Positions 47,079 to 56,161 of a stretch of DNA of 64,000 nt are shown here, piece after piece. Position numbers and translations under genes: made by a program. The stretch covers positions 456,274-520,273 of the forward strand of contig NZ_RAQM01000006.1 in the NCBI RefSeq assembly GCF_003610735.1. The letters are read 5' to 3'. Within the stretch, counting starts at the first letter, position 1, and each line of letters begins with the position of its first letter. The notes under the pieces were generated by a model, which was not told the origin of the DNA, searched no databases, and was given only the letters and a program-made list of their open reading frames with translations. The DNA is from Tenacibaculum lutimaris (lineage in GTDB: Bacteria > Bacteroidota > Bacteroidia > Flavobacteriales > Flavobacteriaceae).

Positions 47079-48014
47079 ATGCTACAAGTAAACAATATTT
47101 CATTTACCTATCCTTCAAAAGAAAAAACCTTAGAAAACATACAATTCTCCCTTCAAAAAGGAGAACACTTATGTGTTATGGGTGAAAGTGGTTGCGGAAA
47201 ATCAACTCTTTTAAAAATTGTATATGGTTTGTTGGATGTTGATAAAGGAGATTTATTTTGGAATAATACTCAAATTTTAGGTCCAGAACATCACTTAGTT
47301 CCTGGGATGGAATTTTTTAAGTACGTAGCACAAGATTTTGATTTAATGCCATTTACTTCGGTAAGTGAAAACATAAAAAAGTTTCTTTCTCGATTTTATC
47401 CTAAAGAAGCAGAAGAAAGAACTCAAGAGCTTTTAGAAGTAATTGAAATGACAGAGCTTGCCAATGAAAAAGTAAAGAATTTAAGTGGTGGTCAACAGCA
47501 AAGAGTAGCTATTGCTAGAGCATTAGCTAAAGAACCTGAGTTGTTATTGTTAGATGAACCTTTTAGTCAAATAGATAATTTTAAGAAAAACTCGTTACGT
47601 AGACGATTATTCGCTTACCTAAAAAAGAAAAATATAGCTTGTATTGTTGCTACTCACGATGGAAATGATGCTTTATCTTTTGCTGATAATATGATGGTAA
47701 TCAGAAATCATCAAGTTCTTGCATACGATAGTCCTTCAAACTTATATCAAAATCCGAAGGAAAAATATGTGGCCTCTCTTTTTGACGATGTAAACGAAGT
47801 TTCAATTAATAATCAAACACTATTATTATATCCTAATCAACTACAAATTGTTGATGAACCTTCTAATTTAAAAGGAACTGTAGTAAAATCTTATTTTAAA
47901 GGAGGATACTGGTTGATAGAAGTAGCTTACAATAACCAATCGATTTTTATAAATCATCAAGAAAATATTGAGGAAAAAACAACAGCCTTTTTTAAATTAA
48001 AAAAGGCTGTTTAA
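47079..48014 (+). CDS. ABC transporter ATP-binding protein
   Basis: 311 residues. Walker A GESGCGKST is at 35-43, the signature LSGGQ at 135-139, Walker B LLLLDEP at 155-161 and the switch His in ATHDG. A C-terminal ~80-residue extension has a TOBE-like beta pattern, as in PotA/UgpC-type importers. No permease or binding protein lies nearby, so the partner is elsewhere. The last ten codons form a terminator-like hairpin with the stop codon. Confidence 0.88.
   Translation: MLQVNNISFTYPSKEKTLENIQFSLQKGEHLCVMGESGCGKSTLLKIVYGLLDVDKGDLFWNNTQILGPEHHLVPGMEFFKYVAQDFDLMPFTSVSENIKKFLSRFYPKEAEERTQELLEVIEMTELANEKVKNLSGGQQQRVAIARALAKEPELLLLDEPFSQIDNFKKNSLRRRLFAYLKKKNIACIVATHDGNDALSFADNMMVIRNHQVLAYDSPSNLYQNPKEKYVASLFDDVNEVSINNQTLLLYPNQLQIVDEPSNLKGTVVKSYFKGGYWLIEVAYNNQSIFINHQENIEEKTTAFFKLKKAV
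47981..48012 (+). terminator. Terminator hairpin inside the end of the ABC gene
   Basis: AACAGCCTTTTTTAA pairs with TTAAAAAAGGCTGTT across the last ten codons and the stop. The T-run after it is short. The coding sequence thus also encodes its own 3' fold. Confidence 0.6.
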
Positions 48015-48078
48015 ACCAATAATAACTATCTCATAATTATTACTCAACTATCTTAAAATAAATTTGTTTCTTAAAAAA

Positions 48079-48122
48079 AATACACTCTTACCGTATTAAA
48101 CACCTAAAGATAAAAGTGTATT
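48079..48122. repeat. Inverted repeat in the spacer after the ABC gene
   Basis: AATACACTCTTA (48079-48090) pairs with TAAAAGTGTATT (48111-48122), one mismatch, then T-rich sequence. It may be a second terminator in the 189 bp spacer. No ORF is seen there. Confidence 0.45.
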
Positions 48123-48203
48123 GTAGTTTTCTCTTTCTATTCTTGGTTATAACAACCTTTCCTGTATTTAAAACAATTAGGTTTTAATTTACCCTACTTT
48201 TTT

Positions 48204-48653
48204 TTAGAAAATTTTTTTAATCGTGTTTTTCGCTCCATTAAAATCGAAGCTTTCCCCTATTTTTTTTCCTAAAATTAGCTTTCCAATAGGTGAAGAAGGT
48301 GAAATGGCAAAGTATTTTTTATTATCAACCGTTAGTAAACCTACACTTATACTGATAAAATAATTTGTAGTAGAAGTTTCCACCACGCTGCCCAAACAAG
48401 CTACTTCTGAAGTAATATCTATTTTCAATTTTGCTAAGACCTCTTTCATTTGAGCAATTCCACTGAGTTGTTGGCTGGCTTTTTCCATTTCTAACTGAAG
48501 CATTGCTCGTCCTGTTTCGTGTTTATCTCCTGCAGAACTTTTTGTTTCAGATTGCAGCGCTTTTTGATGAGATGCAATGGTTTCTTCCACTGTTTGCAAA
48601 CGTTTGTTTACATACAATTCACATTGTTTATATAACTCTTCTTTTATGTTCAT
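48204..48653 (-). CDS. GreA/GreB C-terminal-domain protein
   Basis: 149 residues. The N-terminal ~75 residues are helical and charged (coiled-coil-like). The C-terminus has the GreA/B-type strand SPSSPIGKLILGKKIGESF. The canonical acidic tip residues of GreA cannot be confirmed. It probably binds RNA polymerase, or is a stand-alone relative. Such proteins are often misnamed 3-oxoacyl-ACP synthase in databases. It is downstream of, and 25 bp from, the flavoprotein gene. Confidence 0.7.
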   Translation of the reverse strand: MNIKEELYKQCELYVNKRLQTVEETIASHQKALQSETKSSAGDKHETGRAMLQLEMEKASQQLSGIAQMKEVLAKLKIDITSEVACLGSVVETSTTNYFISISVGLLTVDNKKYFAISPSSPIGKLILGKKIGESFDFNGAKNTIKKIF

Positions 48654-48678
48654 TCTTTTTATTTCAAGTGAAATAGTA

Positions 48679-49791
48679 TTAATCTAAAAGTTCCGCAAGC
48701 TCCTGCCCTACCAAACTGCCAATGGCTACTCCCATTCCGCCTAAACGAACTCCACAAAAAACATTATTAGAAAGTTGCTTTACAATTGCTTTCTTCTGAT
48801 TTCCAACACCCATAATTCCGCTCCAACGATGTTCTATTTCAACTTCTGTATTTGGTAAAATGGTGGTTTTTAAAATTTCTTCTAATTTGTTTTGAATAAG
48901 TTCAGTTTGCCCAAAATTAGTAGTTTCTTCACCTTTAAAATCAAGGTTTCTACCACCTCCAAACAAAACTCTATCATTAATATTTCTAAAGTAATAATAG
49001 CCTTTATCTAAGTGAAAAGTTCCTTTAATGTGTAAGTTTTTAATTGGTTTTGTAATTAATACCTGCGCTCTTGCAGGTTGTACATTTTCATTCAACAACT
49101 GATTGGCAAACCCGTTAGTTGCAACAAATAATTTTTTAGTGTTAAATGTATTTTGATTGGTTTGCACCTCAACTTGTTCGTTGTTTTCAGTAAAACTTTC
49201 AACCTGAATATTATTGACGATTTTAATTCCTGAAGACACTACTTTTTCCAACAACTTAGCCGCCATTTTTCCTGTATCAATTTGACCTTCAAACTGATTG
49301 GTAATGTATTGTTGATGAATTTTTTGAAAACCAAACTTATTTTCATCAATTGTAAAAACATCTGAAGAAAACAAAGGTTTCAAAAGTTGATTTATTGAAT
49401 CTTTTTGCTCTAAACACAACTCGTACAACTCAGTTGTTAAGAATAATTCATATCCTTTATTTTGCTGAAAATCGATGTTTTTATCACCTAAGGTTGTTCG
49501 TAATAACTGTAATCCTTCCCAACGTTTTTTAACCAAGTTAACAACTTCTTCTTCGGTATGTGTGTTTAAATCGTCAATAAGTTCTGATAAACTTCCAAAA
49601 CAAGCAAAGCCTGCATTTTTTGTACTTGCTCCTTGAGGTAGCATTCCTTTCTCTAGAATTAGAATTTTTGCTTTTGGATGCATTTTTCGCAACTGCAACG
49701 CACAATTTAATCCTACAATTCCACTACCAACTACAGTAAAATCTATAGCTGTAAACCACTCTTTTAACTCCCAATAACTGAAATTCAACAT
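48679..49791 (-). CDS. FAD-dependent oxidoreductase of the DAO family
   Basis: About 370 residues. The ATG at 49789-49791 is the likely start; a second Met lies directly upstream (49792-49794) and a longer reading adds an unlikely N-terminus. The dinucleotide motif is FTVVGSGIVGLNCALQL, with ASTKNAGFACFG and, near the end, VFCGVRLGGMGVAIGSLVG, as in glycine/sarcosine oxidase-type enzymes. Likely acts on an amino acid or amine; the substrate is unknown. It is followed by the Gre-like gene in the same direction. Confidence 0.85.
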   Translation of the reverse strand: MLNFSYWELKEWFTAIDFTVVGSGIVGLNCALQLRKMHPKAKILILEKGMLPQGASTKNAGFACFGSLSELIDDLNTHTEEEVVNLVKKRWEGLQLLRTTLGDKNIDFQQNKGYELFLTTELYELCLEQKDSINQLLKPLFSSDVFTIDENKFGFQKIHQQYITNQFEGQIDTGKMAAKLLEKVVSSGIKIVNNIQVESFTENNEQVEVQTNQNTFNTKKLFVATNGFANQLLNENVQPARAQVLITKPIKNLHIKGTFHLDKGYYYFRNINDRVLFGGGRNLDFKGEETTNFGQTELIQNKLEEILKTTILPNTEVEIEHRWSGIMGVGNQKKAIVKQLSNNVFCGVRLGGMGVAIGSLVGQELAELLD

Positions 49792-49919
49792 CATATAAAA
49801 CTGATTATATTTGTGACTTGGCACACTCCTTGAATGTCTAAATTTAAACATTAAAAAACAACTCTATGAAATGAGCCATCGCAATTCTTTTTTACTAATA
49901 GAACTGTTTAATGGCGAAT

Positions 49920-49960
49920 TACATCTGACCATTAAAAACAATAAAAAATTTAAACAGATG
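49920..49960 (+). promoter_or_regulatory. Leader motif (copy B) pairing with the lipoprotein start codon
   Basis: Same block as at 19441: TACATCTGACCATTAAAA, A-rich spacer, then CAGATG, where ATG is the start at 49958. First 18 bases are identical to copy A. Confidence 0.5.
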
Positions 49961-50428
49961 AAACTAATAGGAATCTTAATTTTAGCTTTTAGTATAACAC
50001 AATGCGCAAGTGTAAAAATGGATAACAATCATCCTTTTAAAATTGAATCGGCAACTTACAATCACGTAACTGGAGGTGTAAAAGGAAGCTACAACTCTAC
50101 TAATTTAATTATCAATTTTACGGCTAAAGAAGCTGTTGATTTTCAAAAGGTATATTTTCAAAATAAAATAACCAATGCCGTGATAGAACAAAATGGAGAC
50201 AAACAGTATATAGCTGCACGCTATAAAACTTCATCCAATGATCGAAAAGATATTATTCTGCATGCAGATCCAAAACAAGAATTTGGTAATACACCAAATA
50301 ACCCTGTAGAAAAATTTCCGTTTGAATTAAAAGAAAACGAAGCTATGATTTCGTACGCAATAGGTGAGAAAATACACTATGTAAAAGTGGAGAACATTGT
50401 AAAAAAAGACAAGGTTTTTATGCAGTAA
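49958..50428 (+). CDS. Lipoprotein of unknown function
   Basis: 156 residues from the ATG at 49958. The signal peptide has a lipobox (SITQC). The mature part is beta-rich with no recognised domain (FKIESATYNHVTGGVKGSYN, MISYAIGEKIHYVKVENI). Reading from an upstream ATG at 49871 would extend it by 29 charged residues and hide the signal, so I reject that. The start codon is embedded in the leader motif shared with pepP. Confidence 0.78.
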   Translation: MKLIGILILAFSITQCASVKMDNNHPFKIESATYNHVTGGVKGSYNSTNLIINFTAKEAVDFQKVYFQNKITNAVIEQNGDKQYIAARYKTSSNDRKDIILHADPKQEFGNTPNNPVEKFPFELKENEAMISYAIGEKIHYVKVENIVKKDKVFMQ

Positions 50429-50451
50429 TTCTAACGAGATATTAGTTAACA

Positions 50452-50480
50452 AAAGCACCTCTTTTTGAGGTGTTTTTTAT
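50452..50480 (+). terminator. Intrinsic terminator after lipoprotein gene
   Basis: Stem AAAGCACCTC with GAGGTGTTTT around TTTTT, then a T-run. Confidence 0.85.
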
Positions 50481-50531
50481 TTTTGGCACGTAATTTGAAA
50501 ACTCATAAGCATAACCATAAAACGAAAGCTT

Positions 50532-51464
50532 ATGAAACGTATAAAATTACTTTTATTACTACTTGTTGGTAGCGTAACACTTACATCATGTGTTGTAAGA
50601 AATGAAATTGTACATGATGGTTTTGGAGATGATGGTTTTTCTTTACGCCAATATATTTCAAGTTATGATTTATGGTATGTAGATTATCACAAAACGACAG
50701 GTACAGGTGATGTTCCATTTTTGTCAAGAGCGTTTACCATTTCATTTTTAAATGGAACCATGTATGCAAACAATAATATTGTTGATATTGGTCGTACAGG
50801 AAACGGTTTAGGAATTGCAGTTGGAAGTTACGGAACTTATGGAACTGTATTAGAAACACGACACGATATTGACGGTTACTTTGAGTTTGAGGTAGTACAA
50901 CTTTCTGACAATAGAATTCGAATTGATGATTTGTCACAAAACGTAAGCTATTATTTAGTAGGGTATCAAGTAAATACTTTTGATTATGATATGTTATTCT
51001 ATAATAATATTGAATACTTTTTACAAGAATATGTAGCTTGGGAAAAGATTAATAAATATGGAGGAGTTGACAACCCTTTTGATTATGAAAATTACTTACA
51101 ATTTACTCCAGAAAATGACGTGACATTCTATTCATCACACGATCCTTTTGGCACAAATATTGATTATATAAGTTGGGACTTTGTAGGAAGTTATATAGTC
51201 CGTAATGTTCAAGGCGAACAGAACCTTAAATATTTAACACTTAATTATGATAACGGAGATACTGAAGAATTTGACTTAACCGTTATTAATGATGGTGAGA
51301 TAGAATTGTATCATGTAAATTCTCAAAGAACCTATGTTTTTTCTGGTAGAGGATTTATACAGTACAAAAAAGGTGAAGATACCACTAGTACTAAACCAGC
51401 TGTAAGGAATAGCGGTAGAAAACGTACTAAGATAGAAAGAGAAACAGTTCCGAAAAGGAAATAA
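50532..51464 (+). CDS. Lipoprotein of unknown function
   Basis: 310 residues. The signal peptide has a lipobox (TLTSC). The body is rich in Tyr, Asp and Asn and in beta-strands (WYVDYHKTTGTGDVPFLSRAF, IDGYFEFEVVQL), and it ends in a Lys/Arg-rich tail (SGRKRTKIERETVPKRK). It may be a surface lipoprotein. No family is recognised. A hairpin terminator follows. Confidence 0.78.
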   Translation: MKRIKLLLLLLVGSVTLTSCVVRNEIVHDGFGDDGFSLRQYISSYDLWYVDYHKTTGTGDVPFLSRAFTISFLNGTMYANNNIVDIGRTGNGLGIAVGSYGTYGTVLETRHDIDGYFEFEVVQLSDNRIRIDDLSQNVSYYLVGYQVNTFDYDMLFYNNIEYFLQEYVAWEKINKYGGVDNPFDYENYLQFTPENDVTFYSSHDPFGTNIDYISWDFVGSYIVRNVQGEQNLKYLTLNYDNGDTEEFDLTVINDGEIELYHVNSQRTYVFSGRGFIQYKKGEDTTSTKPAVRNSGRKRTKIERETVPKRK

Positions 51465-51516
51465 AAATAAAGTTTGGTTAGTTGATTTTTGGTTGGTGTA
51501 GTAGCCAACTAAAAGG

Positions 51517-51545
51517 AACCGCTCCGTAAGGGGCGGTTTTTCATT
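51517..51545 (+). terminator. Terminator after 50532 gene
   Basis: AACCGC stem with GCGGTT and GC-rich inner part around GTAA, followed by TTTTT. Confidence 0.8.
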
Positions 51546-51598
51546 TTATAATAGTTGCTTAACATAAAAAAGGTTACCTTTATACAAAACAAAAAACC

Positions 51599-52354
51599 AT
51601 GCAACAAACTGCTTTAATTACAGGAGCAACCTCAGGTATTGGTAAGGCAACTGCTCAACTTTTTGCTAAAAATAATATCAACTTAATTCTTTGTGGTAGA
51701 CGTATTGAAAAGCTTCAACAATTACAACAAGAACTATCACAATTTACCAAAGTACATATACTTCAATTTGATGTTCGCTATAACGATGACGTAAAAAAAG
51801 CAATTAACAGTTTACCTGATGAATTTAAACATATAAACATTCTTATTAACAATGCTGGTAATGCTCATGGGTTAGATAGCTTTCAAAATGGAAATATAGA
51901 CGATTGGGATGCCATGATTGACGGAAATGTAAAAGGGCTTTTATATGTTTCAAAAGCTGTTATTCCTCAAATGGTAGAGCGTAACAACGGATTTATCTTA
52001 AATATCGGTTCTATTGCTGGAAAAGATGTATACCCTAACGGAAATGTGTATTGTGCATCAAAGTTCGCTGTAAACGCTTTAAACAAAGGAATGCGCATAG
52101 ATTTAAATCAACATAACATTCGTGTGTGTGCTATTCATCCAGGATTGGTAGAAACCGAGTTTTCTGAAGTTCGTTTCAAAGGAGATTCTGAAAGAGCAAA
52201 AACCGTGTATCAAGGATACAAAGCGCTACAACCTGAAGATATTGCAGATATTATCTATTTTGTAGTTACGCGTCCGTATCATGTAAATATTGAAGATTTA
52301 ATCGTATACCCTACAGCGCAAGCCAGTGCAACTATTGTGAACAAAAATGCTTAA
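51599..52354 (+). CDS. SDR-family NAD(P)-dependent oxidoreductase
   Basis: 251 residues. The cofactor motif is GATSGIGKAT at residues 8-17, NNAG is present, and the catalytic Ser and Tyr-x-x-x-Lys are seen in NIGSIAG and YCASKFA. The layout resembles the YdfG/3-hydroxy acid dehydrogenase group. It starts a short plus-strand run; the AlbA_2 gene begins 3 bp after its stop. Confidence 0.9.
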   Translation: MQQTALITGATSGIGKATAQLFAKNNINLILCGRRIEKLQQLQQELSQFTKVHILQFDVRYNDDVKKAINSLPDEFKHINILINNAGNAHGLDSFQNGNIDDWDAMIDGNVKGLLYVSKAVIPQMVERNNGFILNIGSIAGKDVYPNGNVYCASKFAVNALNKGMRIDLNQHNIRVCAIHPGLVETEFSEVRFKGDSERAKTVYQGYKALQPEDIADIIYFVVTRPYHVNIEDLIVYPTAQASATIVNKNA

Positions 52355-52357
52355 GTT

Positions 52358-53497
52358 GTGATTAACAAGCGTCTTTTAATTAAAAACTTGCTGTCGCATA
52401 ACGACGAAAATAGTTTTTATGATAAAAAACAAAAGTTATCCTTAGGTTCTAAAGAAGGAAAAGCAAAGTTTATCAAACATATTTGCGCGCTTTCTAACTC
52501 TAACCCTAATAACAATTCATACATTATTATTGGTGTTGAAGATGAGGAAAATAAGATTATTGGCGTAGATTTTTACGATGATAGTAAAATTCAAAATTTG
52601 GTAAATGCCTATTTAAACAATCCTCCAAAAATAGAATATGAAAACGTTCCTTTTCCTCGCCTACAGCGTCATAAAGTAATTGGATTAGTAACCATTTACC
52701 CTAACAATTTAATTACTTCCTTAGCTAAAAACGCATGGAAATACCGTAGAGGATCCATTTTTTATCGCAGAGGAAGCAACTCTATGCCTGCTGAAGATGT
52801 TTTTGAACTTAAAAACAATAACCAAGCAATTGTTGAAGCTATTGAAAAAAACGCCAGAAACAACATACAACTTACTTTAGATGGTGTTTTTGATTTTATT
52901 AATAAACATAAGCCAGAGTACAATCCGAGATACAAAGTATTTAACGAGCAATTTGTACTGTGTTGGGCAGGAAAAAAGAAACTAATTAATGGTGAAGAAT
53001 TTTTTACTCGAGTAGACATTGAGTTAGTTAATGAACAAGTTCGTTTGTTCTTTTCTTCGTTAGATGATGTACAAATTAGCTATAATGAGCAATCATTTAT
53101 AATTACCGAATACATCGTTTTAGGTATTGATAAAACTGAAAAACGCTATCCGTTAGAAAAAACAATCATTAATTTTAAAGACAACGGAAAGCACGATATT
53201 GTTACCGAATTTTTATTTGAGGCGCCTCAATATGATAGTAACATTTTACAACTCATTTACAACAACAACAATAGTATTATAGCAAAAATTGTAAAACACA
53301 AGCCGCTATCGGTTACTGAGCATGAAGATGTATTTAGGCTTCCTACTTCCTACTTAATTTGCTATTTAAATGGGTTTTTAAACGCTCCTTTACAATTAAA
53401 AAAGGCAAAAAACTATATTAAAAACTTAGAAGATAAAACCACCTATATTAAATACAAAGAAGCGATGCGAGTAATACGTAAGGTGAAGTATAGTTAA
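52358..53497 (+). CDS. AlbA_2 (Schlafen-like) ATP-binding-type protein with GTG start
   Basis: 379 residues. The N-terminal domain has the AlbA_2 pattern (EGKAKFIKHICALSNSNPNNNSYIIIGVEDEENKIIGVD, then GLVTIYPN and RRGSNSMPA). This fold is shared with Schlafen proteins and bacterial ATP-binding or HTH regulators. A ~200-residue beta-rich C-terminal part follows. The frame has no ATG at its beginning, so GTG at 52358 is used. It is probably cotranscribed with the SDR gene. Function unknown. Confidence 0.8.
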   Translation: MINKRLLIKNLLSHNDENSFYDKKQKLSLGSKEGKAKFIKHICALSNSNPNNNSYIIIGVEDEENKIIGVDFYDDSKIQNLVNAYLNNPPKIEYENVPFPRLQRHKVIGLVTIYPNNLITSLAKNAWKYRRGSIFYRRGSNSMPAEDVFELKNNNQAIVEAIEKNARNNIQLTLDGVFDFINKHKPEYNPRYKVFNEQFVLCWAGKKKLINGEEFFTRVDIELVNEQVRLFFSSLDDVQISYNEQSFIITEYIVLGIDKTEKRYPLEKTIINFKDNGKHDIVTEFLFEAPQYDSNILQLIYNNNNSIIAKIVKHKPLSVTEHEDVFRLPTSYLICYLNGFLNAPLQLKKAKNYIKNLEDKTTYIKYKEAMRVIRKVKYS

Positions 53498-53520
53498 AAC
53501 CTTCTTTACTTACAAAAACA

Positions 53521-54411
53521 TTAGCTCAATTTTTTATAATGATGTTCTCTATGATATTTAACAAACTCTTTATCTATAATATGCTTTGGATGTACTTTTA
53601 AAATTACCCCATCTATTCCTAAGATATTAAAATTATCATCAATTGATATAATCCCTAAGTCAAACATTGTATGATGATTAGGGCATAAGCATAAAATATT
53701 TTCTTTGGTATCAGGTCCATTATGGGGCTTTCCCAAGGCTTTGATATGTGCTGCTTCAGAATAACTAGTAACTTGGCTTTTTATTTGAATTCCACAAACT
53801 TGACAAGCATCATTATATAATTCTTTTATGTACTGAGCTATTCTAGTTTCTCTAATAACTCTACTTACAAAATATTTTTGCCGTACAGTTGAACCATAAT
53901 TTGAAACAGGTTCACTAACTGTATTCCTTTTAACTTCGTCTAGTAGGTTTATTTTATTACTTATTTTTTCTAATCTAAATCTCCAAATTACATAACCACT
54001 TTTCCCTTTATCACGCCAATAATCTTTAACTAAAAACAGTCCATCATATCTATATCCCTCTTCTGGAGAAAATTTTGACTGCTTATTATACCCCCTAATT
54101 ACTCTTACTGGTAATCCTTTTTCACAAGAAATAGCTAATGCTTTATTTCCTCTTGTTAAGGTTTGATCAGCAACTTGAACTTTTGAATTATTACTTCTAC
54201 CTCCATGCCCTGTATATATAATAATATTACCCAAATCTTCATCATCTTCATAACCTCCAGAAATCACAATTGAATCTGATCCTTCATTTTCAGAACCACT
54301 AATTCCAGCTTGAGTCGGCCTATGAACTTTAGAAATAGAAAGATCTATCCTATTATCAAAAGAATCTCCTTCAAAAATCCCTTTTATTTCACCAAATATC
54401 CTCTTTTTCAT
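53521..54411 (-). CDS. SRA-HNH modification-dependent (type IV) restriction endonuclease
   Basis: 296 residues. The N-terminal SRA/YDG domain spans about 4-108 (FGEIKGIFEGDSFDNR near 6-21, GGYEDDEDLGN, YTGHGG, VRVIRG). This domain flips 5-methylcytosine or 5-hydroxymethylcytosine out of DNA. The C-terminal HNH domain is at about 203-250: Cys203 and Cys206, AAH at 220-222, Asn238, CLCPNHH at 241-247. The combination is a known single-polypeptide type IV restriction enzyme. Cleavage of modified phage DNA is expected. It stands alone with no partner methylase. Confidence 0.88.
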   Translation of the reverse strand: MKKRIFGEIKGIFEGDSFDNRIDLSISKVHRPTQAGISGSENEGSDSIVISGGYEDDEDLGNIIIYTGHGGRSNNSKVQVADQTLTRGNKALAISCEKGLPVRVIRGYNKQSKFSPEEGYRYDGLFLVKDYWRDKGKSGYVIWRFRLEKISNKINLLDEVKRNTVSEPVSNYGSTVRQKYFVSRVIRETRIAQYIKELYNDACQVCGIQIKSQVTSYSEAAHIKALGKPHNGPDTKENILCLCPNHHTMFDLGIISIDDNFNILGIDGVILKVHPKHIIDKEFVKYHREHHYKKLS

Positions 54412-54471
54412 ACAAATTTGTTAAATTTCAACAATCAACCCATTATAACAAAGTCAATTACCTAAATCGTA

Positions 54472-55209
54472 CTATCTCATCACCAATTGAATAATCGTAA
54501 TTATTCCAATCAACAAGATAAAAGACAACGACAGACTCCTAAATTTATCTTGTGGTATGTGAGCTAATATTTTCTTTCCGATAAATGAACCTACCAAACC
54601 AATAAAAAATAAAAAAGGCACATATTTTAAATCGTGATCATGAATATAACCGTTTTGATAATACACAAAAGTTCTTGAAAAATCGATCATAAAATCTATA
54701 AAAGCAGAAGTTGCTATAAACACACTTTTTTCTAAATTAAAAGCTGCCATAGTTAACCCTCTAATGGCTCCACCAGTACCTAACAATCCAGCAGAAAATC
54801 CTGACAGAGCACCACCTACAACAGCATTTTTTCTGTTAGGAGAAAAAGAAAACTTATTTCTAATCAAGAAAAAAGCACTAAATGCTACTAAAAAAACACC
54901 TAAAAATATTTCTAAATATATACTGTTTAAATGTTTTGATAATACACCTCCCAAGATTACAAAAACCACTGAAGGAACTCCTATGTTTATTAATAACTTC
55001 TTATCTAATCCTTTTTTGAACAAAAAGATTTTACTCACATTACTCGACAAGTGAAAAATAGCTGTAAGTCCTAAAACGGAATAAAAATCGAAATAAAAAT
55101 TTCCTAACGGAACAAAGAAAACAGAAGAACCAAATCCACCTATTGTTCCAATTATTTCAGCCACTAAAGCTAGTAGTAAAAATATAAAGTTAATATCTTT
55201 CATTTGCAC
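54472..55209 (-). CDS. TauE/SafE-family membrane permease
   Basis: 245 residues with about eight hydrophobic helices in two halves. It shows the TauE/SafE motifs GGFGSSVFFVPLGNFYF near the N-terminus and GGALSGFSAGLLGTGGAIRGL in the middle. The family is linked to sulfite, sulfoacetate or other sulfur-anion transport. Substrate unknown. It is monocistronic. Confidence 0.87.
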   Translation of the reverse strand: MQMKDINFIFLLLALVAEIIGTIGGFGSSVFFVPLGNFYFDFYSVLGLTAIFHLSSNVSKIFLFKKGLDKKLLINIGVPSVVFVILGGVLSKHLNSIYLEIFLGVFLVAFSAFFLIRNKFSFSPNRKNAVVGGALSGFSAGLLGTGGAIRGLTMAAFNLEKSVFIATSAFIDFMIDFSRTFVYYQNGYIHDHDLKYVPFLFFIGLVGSFIGKKILAHIPQDKFRSLSLSFILLIGIITIIQLVMR

Positions 55210-55271
55210 CTTTTAAGTAACGAAGGTACTTGGTTTTATATTAAGAATCAATCTATGTTTTAGGTAAAAAA

Positions 55272-55296
55272 TAACCCTTGAAATTATCAAGGGTTA
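55272..55296 (-). terminator. Terminator after HHH coiled-coil gene
   Basis: Stem TAACCCTTGA (55272-55281) with TCAAGGGTTA (55287-55296), T-run on the minus strand, 8 bp after the stop. Confidence 0.88.
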
Positions 55297-55304
55297 GAAT
55301 TTTT

Positions 55305-55817
55305 TTACTTTCCTCCATTTAATGTTTCTTGCCAACCTTTAAGCTCTTGCCATTTTCCTTCTGAAGCTAGCTGAGCTTGTTTTGGCCATGTATCTGGTTT
55401 ATGAATTTTATAACGATCTCCCCCACTATTTAATACTTCTCGACATTTTTCTACAGATGTTTCTCCTAATTTTTTCCATGTATCAATTCCAAAATTGTGA
55501 AAAAGACTTTCTATTTTGGGTCCAATACCTTCCACTATTTTCAAGTCATTTTCTTTTATCTTTTTACCAAAAATTTTCTTTACTAATGCACTATCAAAAG
55601 AAGTTTCTGTACTTTTTCTTGCAAATTTTAAATCTGTTTCTAAGTTTGAGTTATTCTCTCTACAAGTTCGTAAACTAGCTTCTAATTTTGCAATTTTATT
55701 CTTCAAAAGAACAATCTCATCTTCTTTTATGTTTTTACAAGATAATTTCCCTATCAAAAAGCCAAAAAAAGCAGTAATAAGTCCTACTAATAATGGAATT
55801 AATATACACCAATTCAT
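55305..55817 (-). CDS. Membrane coiled-coil protein with helix-hairpin-helix domain
   Basis: 170 residues. An N-terminal membrane helix (residues 4-22) is followed by a coiled coil at about 33-70, then an HHH-like domain with LKIVEGIGPKIESLFHNFGIDTWKKLGETSVEKCREVL at about 93-130 and a Trp-rich end. The HHH segment resembles non-specific DNA-binding or nuclease-associated modules, but a membrane-bound version is probably an adaptor. It overlaps the upstream small membrane protein by 4 bp (ATGA), so translation is coupled. Confidence 0.75.
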   Translation of the reverse strand: MNWCILIPLLVGLITAFFGFLIGKLSCKNIKEDEIVLLKNKIAKLEASLRTCRENNSNLETDLKFARKSTETSFDSALVKKIFGKKIKENDLKIVEGIGPKIESLFHNFGIDTWKKLGETSVEKCREVLNSGGDRYKIHKPDTWPKQAQLASEGKWQELKGWQETLNGGK

Positions 55818-55990
55818 AGTTTCTGTTTTAAATTTATTTTAGTTGATTCCTGATTTTTATCGTTATGTATTACATGTTGTTGTTTTTCAATAGCACAATA
55901 ATGTTTCTTACAACATAAATACCAACACAACAAAGTACCTACTACAATAGTTAAAAAAATACCATACAAATATGTTGATCTCTTACTCAT
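55814..55990 (-). CDS. 58-residue membrane protein coupled to the HHH protein
   Basis: Short ORF from ATG (55988-55990) to TGA at 55814-55816; its last bases form ATGA with the next start. It encodes 58 residues with one membrane helix (residues 8-26) and a Cys-rich start of the cytoplasmic part (CWYLCCKKHYC), then a charged tail. The overlap argues for a real gene. No family is recognised. Confidence 0.6.
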   Translation of the reverse strand: MSKRSTYLYGIFLTIVVGTLLCWYLCCKKHYCAIEKQQHVIHNDKNQESTKINLKQKL

Positions 55991-56161
55991 TTAAAACATC
56001 TTAATTTACTGATTGTTAATTTATTAAAAATTATTTAATCTATTAAGAGATTTTTAAGAACTCATCTTAAATAATTGTTAAGCATCAATTTTTATTGAAA
56101 CGTTTATTTGAAACAAGCGTCTTTTAGCTGTAACCTAATCTTAAAATAAAAACGTAACATC

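Noticed and set aside
54764..55054. 96-residue plus-strand ORF opposite the TauE gene
   Set aside because: Antisense shadow; the TauE reading has clean helices and family motifs.
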